Source of the DNA: Antedon mediterranea
Lineage: Eukaryota; Echinodermata; Crinoidea; Comatulida; Antedonidae
Reading direction: 5' to 3'
Assembly: GCF_964355755.1 (NCBI RefSeq)
Contig: NC_092676.1
Location: forward strand, 29,337,871-29,401,870
DNA: 64,000 bases
Below are positions 27,001 to 37,386 of the stretch, piece by piece. How positions within the stretch are numbered: position 1 is the first letter of the stretch; each line of letters starts with the position of its first letter. The notes beneath the pieces were generated by a model. It was not told where the DNA came from, searched no databases, and saw only the letters and a program-made list of their open reading frames with translations. The translations under genes and the position numbers were made by a program.

Positions 27001-28049
27001 AACTGCAGTGTGGTTTTATAAAAAGAACCTGCTGTACATATCAAAACGGCAACGATATAAGTCCGTACATATAACATTTTCTTTTTTTAGCAATTGACAG
27101 TTTTAAAAATCATAAACCATATTTTAATTTCAATATGTAAAACACATATCTAAAATCATCATCATCATAGCAAATATTGTTATCTGTATTAAAAAATGAT
27201 TTGTTTTTGTTTTAGTGAATGTATTGATTAGTGACCGAGATAATTTTCTTTGATACAGGCCCTATTTATTAATATGAATAATAATAGTAGTAATGAAATA
27301 TTAATTTAACCTCTATTACGCCAGTTAAAAGTAAATACATGTTTAAATCGGATTTTATAACCTTCTATAGTTTCTAATATTTTTTGGGAAAATGAAGCAT
27401 ACATTCTGGCAATTAATTGTTAAATATAACATGGCGAACATTTCGCAGTGTGTTTACAGCGAGTTCAGTATCGTTTAAAATGTTTTGAAAACTATTGTTA
27501 TTTAAAAAAAATTACTTCGTAAGTGGTCGAATCGTATAAACATGTTATATAATATTATGTTGTGAGTGTGAAAAAGGAAAGTTTAGGTGAGAAATTGATG
27601 ATATGACTTGAGGTGCAAAACTGCAGTAGCGCCTAATTCTGAGGCTAAAATGTTTTATTCAATTATTTTATTTATTTACCTAATTTATAGGCCAACTAAT
27701 GTAGTGTAAATGAAATAGTGATGAAATACTAAATATACATTAACATTTCCCTAAAAATTGGGTGGTGAAATAAGTATTAAGTACTGGTTTAGATACAGCT
27801 AAGTTAGGCCTCCTCTCTTCCTGTTGACAAAGCCTCATTCGTTGATGAACTCTCGCGACACAAATCGATATTTATTACTGGTAGCCTAGCTTTCTAGACT
27901 GTGGTGATTACCTATTTTGACAACAGAAAATCTTTCAAATGAATGGTATATTGCATTCCCCTTTTTCACAAAAGTGTAGCTAAATAATATCTTATTGTAT
28001 TTGAATAATCCCTTACCTTTTCCTTTGAGAAGAATTTACCGAAATCCAT
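18056..28049 (-). CDS. MOB3: MOB kinase activator 3 (complete, 7 exons, 214 aa)
   Basis: Adaptor of the MOB/phocein family, which binds NDR/MST-type kinases. Minus-strand exons: 28049-28017, 22639-22489, 22164-22071, 20975-20842, 19045-18930, 18533-18447, 18085-18056; all GT-AG and phase-consistent. The start [11 protein letters not shown] is followed by [20 protein letters not shown], typical of MOB3 rather than MOB1, MOB2 or phocein. The zinc site is intact: C80 and C85 in 'CTDESC', H162 and H167 in 'HVYIHHFD'. 'GDPKYEYMW'-like and '[10 protein letters not shown]' segments and the C-terminus ERICH also fit MOB3, and the length matches. Intron 1 is 5.4 kb and full of transposon remnants; the others are 0.4-2.3 kb. 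The JmjC gene lies upstream on the same strand, its 3' end 1.15 kb away. Vertebrate paralogue (A, B or C) cannot be assigned. The family identification is very secure. Confidence 0.96.
18569..18633. repeat. 23-bp minisatellite, 3 copies
   Basis: Three near-identical units of 'agtggttcttagcccctaag' plus ACC. They lie in the MOB3 intron just upstream (minus sense) of exon 6. Confidence 0.8.
19495..19656 (+). repeat. Retroposon 3'-end fragment, family R
   Basis: This segment and 30905-31045 share 'gtactgtatttgaaatttgg' and 'cgaaat' and end in 'aaatgatatgataa'. The preceding 'gagagcctctcgaaggttc' matches 'gaaagcctctcaacga' in the other copy. The shared body and simple-repeat tail suggest a LINE or SINE 3' end. 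No ORF. Confidence 0.55.
20265..20375 (-). mobile_element. tRNA-derived SINE S4, minus-strand copy
   Basis: Read on the minus strand it has an A-box-like 'tagcttggtggtta' and a B-box-like 'ccagggttcaattc'. A plus-strand copy is at 20632-20722, and others at about 47.58 and 48.78 kb. The internal 'ccctaaccctaacc' belongs to this element and is not telomeric. Confidence 0.65.
20449..20822 (+). repeat. Tandem duplication of about 135 bp, one copy interrupted by SINE S4
   Basis: The segment from 'cattctatagtcactgtaca' to 'ggaaaccacctca' occurs at 20449-20582 and again at 20587-20822. The second copy is identical in order but split after 'gataggctgc' by about 100 bp containing a SINE. The duplication stops 20 bp short of MOB3 exon 4. 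Confidence 0.8.
20632..20722 (+). mobile_element. tRNA-derived SINE S4, plus-strand copy
   Basis: Contains 'gtagcttggtggttaacatg' (A-box region) and 'ggtccagggttcaattc' (B box). It lies inside the second copy of the local duplication and is absent from the first, so it is younger than the duplication. Confidence 0.7.
21583..21757. mobile_element. MITE family A copy 5, with internal duplication
   Basis: Intact arms AAGCTCTGTCTACACTATCA and AGTTTGATAGTGTAGACAGA, with AGCTTAA at the end. The centre has a 30-bp tandem duplication starting 'tatggtattcatatgacatc', which makes it longer than other copies. It lies in a MOB3 intron. Confidence 0.85.
24453..26510. mobile_element. 2.06-kb foldback-type TIR element
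   Basis: The outer ends are inverted: TACAGTACAGGACAGAATTA at the left and TAATTCTGTCCGGTACTGTA at the right. Each end has a TA that can be read as the target duplication. Long arms continue inward as dense arrays of CAACGCATT / GCGTTGAA-like words (24480-24600 and 26330-26480), with a third cluster at 25245-25350. No transposase domain is visible; the 77-codon minus-strand frame inside is not recognisable. It sits in MOB3 intron 1. The ends are visible in the sequence; the superfamily is inferred. Confidence 0.75.
26732..27636. mobile_element. TIR element of about 0.9 kb
   Basis: The left arm GGCGCTACTGCAGTTTTGCA at about 26741 and the right arm TGCAAAACTGCAGTAGCGCC ending at about 27632 are exact inverted repeats. 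Weaker homology continues inward to 'gatttctcaccta' and 'taggtgagaaatt'. It lies in MOB3 intron 1. No coding frame is recognised. Confidence 0.7.
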
Positions 28050-29199
28050 GATTTACTTTGTGTATATTTCGTTTATTTTTTCCGTCGCGCTATGAAACCA
28101 ACTGATGGTAAACTTCCTTGAAAATTGTTATATTGAGGGCGCTAAACAAGTTTTGATAAAGTATGGAACGCCATCAGCTACAAAGTTCAATTAACATTTG
28201 GATGCAGAAAATATTAATTATTTTACCTTCATTGTCTTTATTAAACAACAATCTAAAATGACAATGAAAAAATACAATGAACTACACCTTAAAAATATAA
28301 TCAAACATTATAAAAAATATTGTGGAATAAATTTATGTTAAATAGAGGTCCATATTAAATATAAAAAATTACAGTAAAAAAAGTGAGCAAAACTATTATG
28401 ACAAAAAACTTATCTAAAAAATAGTCTTACAATATATAAATTATGTGGATTAACATATGAAATATTTTATTACAAATTTGTGAACCATCAAGATTTAATT
28501 ATAAACATCTTGCTTTCAGTATCAAATGGAATGTTAAAGCAAGCATAATTCAATTTAATTTATTAATCTTTACATAATATACAAAAATACTGTCACATAA
28601 AGGTGAAAAACATCAAGTAAAAAACAGTATTATAACACTATAACAAACAATGGAAGAATAATAAATAATTATTTCAAAAGAGTAATACAAATTATTACTT
28701 GTGTATACAAAATCCCAAATGGATTAAATGGAATGTTTTGATATTATTTAATAAGTTTTGTTAAGCATGACAACTATATTTACAATGTTAATATAAGTTT
28801 AGTGAGGACGATCAAAGCATATTGATCGAAACGTCGAGAAACTCAACAGTTCTTTTCAGAACTAACTTACGTGGTGTACCGCAAACTTATATCAACATTT
28901 GATTTCGCAATGCAAACCTTCAAACAATATAATATTTACAATATTTCTTCTTTTTATTCAGATTAGACATAAATGATTGAAAATAGTGGAAATAGGTTTT
29001 TAGTATTCAAAAAGGAGTGGAAGGCAGCATCAGCTCTAGAGAATGGAGAGAGAGTTGGTTGAGGTGAAACAGGTAACAGATCAGACAGTTAATATACTTT
29101 ATCTCACATAACAAAACATAAAATATTAACAAAAGGTGGAGTGAACAACTATAAACAAAAGTGCTTTAATTTTTAATGTTTAAAAAAAACAAAAATCTT
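28050..29199. other. Region between MOB3 start and JmjC stop
   Basis: It must contain the MOB3 promoter and 5'UTR and the 3'UTR of the upstream JmjC gene. TTTATT at 28953-28958, read as AATAAA on the minus strand, is a candidate poly(A) signal. A Penelope-like fragment lies at 28795-28925. The rest is AT-rich with no coding signal. Confidence 0.5.
28795..28925 (+). mobile_element. Penelope-like element terminal fragment, copy 1
   Basis: Contains GATCAAAGCATATTGATCGA then AACGTCGAGAAACTC. A perfect stem GATCAA/TTGATC is flanked by TGAGGAC and GAAAC. A second small hairpin follows (GTTCT TTTC AGAAC). The layout resembles the CTGANGA-stem-GAAAC core reported for hammerhead motifs in Penelope-like elements. 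A copy lies at 37757-37860. The family call is inference from this core; no reverse transcriptase is present. Confidence 0.45.
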
Positions 29200-32100
29200 T
29201 TAAAGTTCCTCCTTCTTTGTTTGATCAATTTTCTCCTTTTCTAAATATTGCAAAAGTTCTTCCTAAAAAACACAAATATTTTATAGAAATCAAGACTATA
29301 AAATTGTTATTTGAGGTTTGTTTTAGTAAATTAATTGTAAATATTAAATATTAAAACATATATTAATATCAGTTGTATTGTAATACAATCATAGCATTAC
29401 ATACCCTTAGTTTTTGCCCATTTTCCATCAGTAATATATCTTGAATAACATTGCTATTAAATTCTACTTTATCTTCTATTGTTTCAATTTGCTGAAATAA
29501 AATAAAATCTAAGACTTTATTTAATCTGAAATTATTATAATGCAAATACAGGCATAGTAATGAATTAAATGATTATCATGTACAGACAACTCTCCCAATA
29601 TACCGGACTCTCTGAAACCCGAAAACAAACAGTCCCAAAATCATGTTTACCATTAAAAACACATTCTGAATACCAGACTTTCCAGAAAACCAGACATATT
29701 TGGCCAGCCCTGGTGTCCAGTATTGGGACAGTTTACTGTACTACAGTGAATTACTAAAACTCACATCAATTATATCTTCTTTAACAAGAACTCCATCATT
29801 ATTGTTATCCATAAGACGAAAAATCTGAAATAAAAAAAATCTCATAGATGATTGATATCAAGTTTCATTGGAAAATTTAAATATCAAGTTGGAGGCTAAA
29901 AAATATTCATTCTGACTAAAGCAGTCAAAACATAGTTGAATGATGGTTGATTTACAATTGACTAAAGAATAATGAAGATACTTTAAATAATAGAGTACAT
30001 CAATGGCCCTTCATACTTACATTTTCAATGATCCTGTCACATTCATCAGTCCACGTTAGTGATGTTAGACTAGGATAGGTCTTAAAATATTCCGTCAAAT
30101 TAGAAAGCGAAAATTGCCCACCGGCCATGACAAGTGAAATCATGTCACTACTGTATAAAAGTAAACAAAGAATGGTATTAAATTAAATAAACTACTGCAT
30201 TAATAATTGTTGAATGATTTGGCTTAATATTTGTAAAAAGAAACATTTTGGCACATATGGCATGTCATAACTGTACTTGAGCTGAAATTGAAATACCCAT
30301 TGGTTGTGCTACGTAAAGCTCTGTCTACACTATCAAAGTTTATGTGACAAAAAAATGTGATGCGCCTGTATAATGGACATGATGATGTCATAATATTACC
30401 ATATTTGAGCATATCACTACCATATTTGTGCATACTTTTTTGTCAAACTAGGTTGATAGTGTTGACAGAGCTTTAAAAGAAACTAGAGACTAGTATCAAG
30501 TCTGAATAAGACCATGTATTTACTTACGCAGGATCCTGGATCTCAATATCAGCTTCTAATTCATCTTTTAACGTTACATCAGCTAATGACATTTCTAGAT
30601 CTGGTGATCCACAGTTTGTAGGAGTCGGTAACATTTTGGCATCATGGGCCCACCATAGATTAACAGCTAAATTTCTATGGTATGAATTGACTTGATGAAA
30701 CCTAAATTAAAAAATAAAAATCATTTTTCTTTTTTTTAAAATTTTAAACAATAACTTGTGGTGTACCCTCGACCCACTCATCAATTCAATTAATCCAACA
30801 TTTATTGAGTTAAGAATAACTGGGACCCTCATAAGTTAGAAGCAACAGCTTGTCTCTTGAGGGCCCCTACAATACATGAAATGCTTTTTATGTGTCACTG
30901 TGTAATTCATTTATGTAAGTGGAAAGCCTCTCAACGATTAATTTTATTTATTATAAATTTTAGGCGATCCTGCCTTTTGTACTGCTTTATTTCTTACTTT
31001 GTACTGTATTTGAAATTTGGCGAAATAAATGATATGATAAGATGAAAAAACAAAGGAAAACGATTGAATATTAAATATTGTTACCATTTGTATGGAATAA
31101 ATATGCAATCTCCTGCTGACATCTCAGCATAATGGAACTCAACTTGAGTCAAACCGGGGTACTTAAGTAAATCTACCTCATCTATGTCAACCGATGAATA
31201 ACCACCCAGAAATTTGTCAAGAGTTACCTGAATAAAAAAAATGAATGAAATATGAACAAATGAAATAATAAAGGAAATGATTAAATCAATAAAGCCTTGT
31301 CTACACTAAAAATAAAAGTGATATGCCCATATATAGACATGATGATGTCATATCACTACCATATTTGGCAATATCACTACCATATTTGACAATATCACTT
31401 CCATATTTAGGCACATAACACTTTTTTTTGGCAAACTAGTTTGGTAGTGTAAACAGAGCTTGAGGAGAGAAGAATAAATATTTTGAAATAATTACGAATG
31501 AAAGAGTGAATGAACAAATTAATAAATAAATAAATGAAATTATAAAGAGATGAATAATTACAAATATATTGATTGAATGAATGATACAACAAACCGAATC
31601 TATAACTTGCATTTTCTCTATATTTATAATCTATAAAAATAATTTCTTTCTTGCCACTATATAAACAGTTTATGTTATCAACGTCATCGTTATGTAATAC
31701 TGACTTGGTTCCGCCATTGCTAATCCACATGACCTAAAAAAAAGAATATTGGCCAATCAGAATAACGAACATCAGATGAAATGTTTATTATTGTATATTA
31801 TTTATTATTAATATATCTGATTTATTTGTATTAAGATGGATCTCAATCTCTCTCTCAATTAAGGATTGTACAATTTTGATTGTGCAACAGGAAAATATAT
31901 ACACACAGCATTGTCATTTTTTCAATAAATTGAAAAATAATGTTTTACCAGGGCCGTAAAATTGAAATTCTTAATTTTCACTACCCACCTGTTTCACTAC
32001 CCACAATTCCCCTGTAAAAAATCATCATATTTTTAATAATTATAATAATTATATTTTAAGCATCTTTGCATCATCTCTTTTTAACCTCTTGCTTTGGCCT

Positions 32101-34382
32101 TCTTTATATTATGTTAAATTTACAAAAAATATCAAATGGTATTATTTTTAGCCCATCCTTCCTCTTCACTCAATCCACATATTGTTACAGTAACTCTTTC
32201 CTTCTACTTTGTATCCTACAATTCAGTGATAATTTCATAATTTATTATTATTTTATATTTTTAAATTATCTTTTATATGAGAAATGTAACTTACTGTAGC
32301 CACTAATTTCTTGAGAACCTCTTGGCAAATCAGACTTTTTGGAACGGGAACATCTTTTCTAAAATGATAAAAATTAATAACACACTGTTTATGTTCTTTA
32401 TTATTCAACAGAATGATTAGTAGACTTGAATGCTAGAAACCAAAAGTGCTGGTTCGAGCTGCAGACTTTGTCTTGATGTGACATGTTATCTTGGATAAGG
32501 TAGGAATAAATGAACTACCTAACACAGCAGAACAGTGATGTGACATGTTATCTTGGATAAGGTAGGAATAAGTGAACTACCTAACACATAGCATCTTTGA
32601 AAAAGAGCAGAAGTTTCTTAACAGTTTCTAATATTTATTAAGGCCTTCGATGAAAATTGCTTGAAATGAAGAGGGGTATTAGAGAGGGGTATTAGAGAGG
32701 GGTATTGGAGAGGGGTATTAGAGAGGGGTATTGGAGAGGGGTATTAGAGAGGGGTATTGGAGAGGGGTATTAGAGAGGGGTATTGGAGAGGGGTATTAGA
32801 GAGGGGTGTAGAGGGGGGTATTAGAGAGGGGTATTAGAGAGGGGTATTGGAGAGGGGTATTAGAGAGGGGTATTGGAGAGGGGTATTAGAGAGGGGTATT
32901 GGAGAGGGGTATTAGAGAGGGGTGTAGAGGGGGGTATTAGAGAGGGGTATTAGAGAGGGGTATTGGAGAGGGGTATTAGAGAGGGGTATTGGAGAGGGGT
33001 ATTAGAGAGAGGTATTGGAGAGGGGTATTAGAGAGGGGTATTAGAGAGGGGTATTGGAGAGGGGTATTAGAGAGGGGTATTGGAGAGGGGTATTAGAGAG
33101 GGGTATTGGAGAGGGGTATTAGAGAGGGGTATTGGAGAGGGGTATTAGAGAGGGGTATTGGAGAGGGGTATTAGAAAGGAGTATTGGAGAGGGGTGTAGA
33201 GGGGGGTATTGGAGAGGGGTATTAGAGAGGGGTGTAGAGAGGGGTATTAGAGAGGGGTATTGGAGAGGGGTATTAGAGAGGGGTGTAGAGGGGTATTAGA
33301 GAGGGGTATTAGAGAGGGGTGTAGAGGGGGTTTATTTTATATATTTCACATACATCCAGCAGCGATATCGCCAATTACAGGATGACTTAAGACTCAAATA
33401 TAAATACATAAGATTAAAATATATATAACAATTACTTATATAGAGAGGGGTGTGTATAGAGGGTTGTAGAATCTTGCAAAGAGCGGCCTAAGTTAATCTA
33501 ATATTCAACTCTACCTTAAATGTGTTGGCACGTCCGTGACTAAATAGATATCTTCATTTTTGTATCTGTTAAAAAACTCTGTTAGAGACATATCCATTGA
33601 TGGATCTAATCTATTTTCTTTCTTGTTATATTCAACATCTACAATGGTTGACAATGAATCTGGTAAATCAGCTAGGTAGTTATCTGTCCAATACTGGAAT
33701 GCATTCGCTGTTTTAGCAACACCTGAAATTGTTTGTATTTTTATTAATGCTGATAGATAACATTTTGGGCTCAAATATTACTATTTTCACTTTATTATTA
33801 TAAAAAAAAACACATAAATAAAATTACAGATCATGGCCAAAGGCCAAATTGACTGTAAGTTTTACAACAATATTAAAATATATAACTTCACTAAATAAGA
33901 TTCAGTATAGCAAAAAAAATGGCAAAACACACAAGATTACTAAAAGGAGAGCCAGGTGTGAGAGAAGATTAATTGGGTTTATAAGGAATGATAATTTTAG
34001 GATTAGGAAAATTCTTGGCAATTTAATAGAATTAACTTTATTATTTATAAAAAAGTCAATATACATTTATTAATTTATCTAAAAATCTCATATAAAGAAA
34101 CAAAACAATACTTTTACCTTTAAAAACGACTGGTTTGGAAGCGTAAACGTAATTAGCAAAGAAATCAATCGGTGACAAGTATTGATGCACGACATCTATT
34201 GGTAGCTTGTCTTTTGCTGACCCCAAAGGTTTTAGGTGACCTGCTGGTCCTGCCAAATCATTTTTCGAACCTGTCTGTTCATGCGATTCTTGAGAACAAC
34301 ATTCACAGGTGAATATGGAAATGAATATGCAAATGAGAGAAATATTGATGATGGCAGTATGCAGCAGCAGCATTTTAATCAT
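29200..34382 (-). CDS. Secretory-pathway JmjC oxygenase with EF-hand and KEEL tail (10 coding exons, 438 aa)
   Basis: Probably an ER-lumen Fe(II)/2-oxoglutarate oxygenase. Exons (minus): 34382-34118, 33722-33515, 32358-32295, 31733-31611, 31227-31085, 30701-30528, 30150-30021, 29824-29765, 29491-29405, 29262-29200. All phases agree. All introns are GT-AG except 31610-31228, which must start with GC. A hydrophobic signal peptide occupies residues about 4-28. The JmjC metal triad is present: H193 and D195 in 'LHNDDVDN', H270 in 'WFHQVNSYHRNLAVNLWW', preceded by 'SAGDCIFIPYKW'. An EF-hand loop lies at residues 375-386 (DNNNDGVLVKED). The C-terminal KEEL resembles a KDEL-type retention signal. 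The first Met follows a splice acceptor (TTTCTTTAG), so a 5'UTR exon lies upstream. Substrate unknown; orthology to a named human JMJD gene cannot be fixed by eye. Confidence 0.88.
30314..30476. mobile_element. MITE family A copy 6
   Basis: TAAAGCTCTGTCTACACTAT at one end and TAGTGTTGACAGAGCTTTAA at the other. The centre carries two copies of 'accatattt'. It lies in the JmjC gene intron between exons 6 and 7. Confidence 0.85.
30905..31045 (+). repeat. Retroposon 3'-end fragment, family R, copy 2
   Basis: Shares 'ggcgatcctgcc', 'tttcttactttgtactgtat' and 'ttgaaatttggcgaaataaa' with 19495-19656 and ends in a GATAAGATG tail. It lies in JmjC gene intron 5. Confidence 0.55.
31288..31463. mobile_element. 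MITE family A copy 7
   Basis: Diverged arms (AAGCCTTGTCTACACTA and TAGTGTAAACAGAGCTT), with three tandem 'tatcactaccatatttgrca'-like words in the centre. It is in the same intron as the GC-AG boundary of the JmjC gene. Confidence 0.8.
32669..33331 (+). repeat. 13-bp G-rich minisatellite with 26-bp higher-order pattern
   Basis: About 50 monomers of AGAGGGGTATTRG. The variable base alternates A and G through most of the array, giving a 26-bp dimer as the real unit, interrupted by short 'gtgtagagggg' variants. It lies in JmjC gene intron 2 (32359-33514), with the G-rich strand antisense to the gene. Confidence 0.95.
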
Positions 34383-35017
34383 GAATCTAAAGAAAAAAGA
34401 AATATGTACATTGTAAAGGATGTGTGACAAAGCTAAAATTAAAAAAAAAAGAAAAAAGATCCCCAACAAAATTTGAGATGTTAAACATATGGTACAACAT
34501 TGTGTCAACACATGGCCGTGTCAACATTATCTTATCGTATGTATTGTCATGGCCCTGGTACCTGGTGATGACTGGCCTAAAAATGTCCTTCTTTCTTCTC
34601 ATCATTTCCTGCTGGTTCATTGGACAACAAGGATAGAAATGTTAGCACCAGTTTTCAGTAAATGAGTTTTCTTTCATTTTGATGTTACAGTATGGTGGTG
34701 ACTGAGATCCACTCAATCACTGACAGCCCTTACACGTTAGCCTACTTACTAATAAACCTACTACTACTATACTTACTTGATAGATAGTGATGAGAATGAA
34801 AGATTAATCTCAGACTCTAGTATTATTGTATCTCGTATATTCTCTTCCTCCTTCCTATGTAATTATGCAGTTCAGTTTGGCAGCATGAATATAATTTACT
34901 TTATAATAATAATTCAACAGTATTTTATCTAATTTAATCGTCTGCTTTTTTTATGCAGAATATCAACCACATCAATCAAAATGTATTGTGTTCTTTCTTG
35001 TTCACTCATGCATATCA
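34383..35017. other. 5' flank of the JmjC gene
   Basis: Should hold the 5'UTR intron and promoter of the JmjC gene. The minus strand has a pyrimidine tract and AG immediately before the coding exon, so transcription starts further upstream. I could not place the first exon. The open frames here are short and unlike any family I know. Confidence 0.4.
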
Positions 35018-35130
35018 AATTTGAGGTATATTCAGAGCGTCATTCTGGCGACTGGAGCATCCTCTACGTCTATACGGAGCGCCATTTATGCCTTTATTAA
35101 CTTCAATAATAGAAATAACTATGGTAACTG

Positions 35131-35859
35131 ATCAAGTGGCACCCGATTTAGCACCAGGGTAGCACAGAGTGATATAACATTTTAATATCGTTTCGTAAGT
35201 TAATACACTGTGCTCAAGTGGATCCAATTTGGCGCCAGTGGATCACAGTGATATAAAATAGAAATAAAAGTCACTACACATTTTAATATCTTTTCGTATG
35301 TTAACATTGTGCTCAAGTGGACCCAATTTGGCCCCAGTGGAGCACAGTGATATAAAATAGAAATAAGTCACTGAATGTTAATATCTTTTCGTGTGTTAAT
35401 ACACTGTGCTCAAGTGGATCCAATTTGGCGCCAGTGGATCACAGTGATATAAAATAGAAATAAAGTCACTACATTTTAATATCTTTTCGTATGTTATTAC
35501 ATTGTGCTCAAGTGGACCCAATTTGGCGCCAGTGGATCACAGTGATATAAAATAGAAATAAAAGTCACTACATTTTAATATCTTTTCGTATGTTAACATT
35601 GTGCTCAAGTGGACCCAATTTGGCCCCAGTGGAGCACAGTGATATAAAATAGAAATAAGTCACTGAATGTTAATATCTTTTCGTATGTTAATACACTGTG
35701 CTCAAGTGGATCCAATTTGGCGCCAGTGGATCACAGTGATATAAAATAGAAATAAAGTCACTACATTTTAATATCTTTTCGTATGTTATTACATTGTGCT
35801 CAAGTGGACCCAATTTGGCCCCAGTGGAGCACAGTGATATAAAATAGAAATAAAGTCAC
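35131..35859 (+). repeat. 97-98-bp satellite array, about 7.5 copies
   Basis: Units start with 'tgctcaagtggatccaattt' at 35211, 35310, 35407, 35505, 35602, 35699 and 35797, with a degenerate unit at 35131. Variants (GATCC/GCGCC versus GACCC/GCCCC) repeat with a period of three units (about 292 bp), suggesting higher-order amplification. A leftover unit at about 36474-36525 lies beyond an inserted element. Confidence 0.92.
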
Positions 35860-36462
35860 TTAAAAGGCCATGAGGTACGGGCAAAAAATTTCTATTGATC
35901 ATACATTCCAAATAATTATCGATCTATAGTTTCCCCTATGTTTCATAATTGGGATTTTATTTGTGTTACACGAGCTTGTTGAAAATAAGCACTGTCTTAT
36001 CAGTGGGGGGATAGTTCAAATTACACAGTAAAATCTCTATTCTTTTGTACACAAATTTTGTAAATAGAGAGGCATTTTAAAAAGCTACGAAAAATAAACA
36101 GTGTGGTAAAAAATTTTATCAGATGACTAAGTATGTAATATAACTTGAAAATTACATTTCTGGAACTTTTATTCAACTTCAAATTTTTATTTTCATGCTT
36201 TAGCAAAAATTATCCACCGTATATCCACCCTCTTTTTTCACCTTCTAGGGAGTCACCAGACATGTTATTACATTAGGTTAACTACCTAACTACTGAAAAA
36301 AGGTCTTCCTGGTTTTTATGGAAGAATTTTGCAAAATTTTGTATTTGGCCATGTTAAGGGAAATTCATGTTTTTTCGTCTTGATTTCTGTTACAAATATT
36401 TGATTTATGTACAATTAACCAAATATTATATTTAAAATTCATGCCTGTACCTCAGCTTTAAG
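35860..36462 (+). mobile_element. 603-bp TTAA-ended element, copy 1
   Basis: The ends are imperfect inverted repeats: TTAAAAGGCCATGAGGTACG and GTACCTCAGCTTTAA. The body is highly similar to the reverse complement of 50701-51245. It interrupts the satellite array, since satellite sequence resumes right after it, so it is younger than the array. No coding capacity. Confidence 0.8.
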
Positions 36463-36924
36463 ATTCAATCTTTCGTATGTTAATACACCGTGCTCAAGTG
36501 GAACCAATTTGACGCCAGTGGTAGGTAGAGCACAAATAGTCAAAAACATCGAGATACTTCTGAAAATACTTCAAACATAATATTTCAAACTTCCAGGTAT
36601 ATAGGTTACTCCATAAAAATTAGTTTCAAGTCATATCAATGATTTTAATAATTTGCGTTTCAATCTAAGATCACCGAAGAGTGCACCTATTCATTAAAAT
36701 ATGACATTAAATATTAAGTTGACCGCGAATGACTAACAATGCCATCTTCCCCACTACACCTGCAGAACCATATTGCATAACAACGCACGACATTCCAAAC
36801 CGTTTCGTACACCTGAGATGAAAATATAAAATTCAATTTCTTTTAAAATTGAGGGCGGCAAACATGAAATTTACGAGATCGAATACAGGTTGAAAAAAAA
36901 ATTGAATAAAAAAAAAGATGTTAA

Positions 36925-37165
36925 ATGTGCTCTCCCTGCCTCAGCACCAGGCCATGCCACAGCCTTTTGGGGTCGTTTCCAGCACATCACCAGATGCATT
37001 GATGTTGTCGCCTCATGATGTGTGGTGGAAAGGGGGACGTATAATCTGTGAACCCCAAACACAGTGGCCGCATGCCTTTAACTCTATTCCACCGACCAGC
37101 GTGGGAATCGAACCCACAACATACGTGTTGGCGACTGAGCTAACTGATCATTTTGGTTTTAACAA
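36925..37165 (-). mobile_element. tRNA-derived SINE, family S3
   Basis: On the minus strand, 'cagttagctcagtcgccaac' forms the A-box region and 'gtgggttcgattcccac' a perfect B-box/T-arm hairpin. The body continues to an oligo(A)/T-rich end near 36.9 kb. The lack of a pairing acceptor stem argues against a real tRNA gene. Confidence 0.7.
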
Positions 37166-37250
37166 GGTTAATGTGATATTTATGATGAAATGATGAATTA
37201 CGTAATACACGTATAAATAGACTATTATCAGCTGTTCAGTCATGTACTAC

Positions 37251-37386
37251 TTTGTGGCCTAACGGGTAATGCTCAGCTTTGGGTGCTCTCAGCTCTAGTA
37301 GATTGGGTTCAAACCTCTACGGATATTTTTTTTTTACTAAAAAAAAATAAATTAAAAAAAAAAAAATAAATAAATAAATAAAATAA
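37251..37386 (+). mobile_element. Short tRNA-derived SINE S2 with A-rich tail
   Basis: A box 'tggcctaacgggtaatgc' and B box 'gggttcaaacct' about 40 bp apart. A T-run and then a long A-rich tail with (AAAT)n follow. It lies inside the 3-kb composite element. Confidence 0.7.

Noticed and set aside
37060-37150. tRNA-like sequence with intact T-arm
   Set aside because: No acceptor stem pairing and continuous with a longer repeat body; a SINE rather than a tRNA gene.
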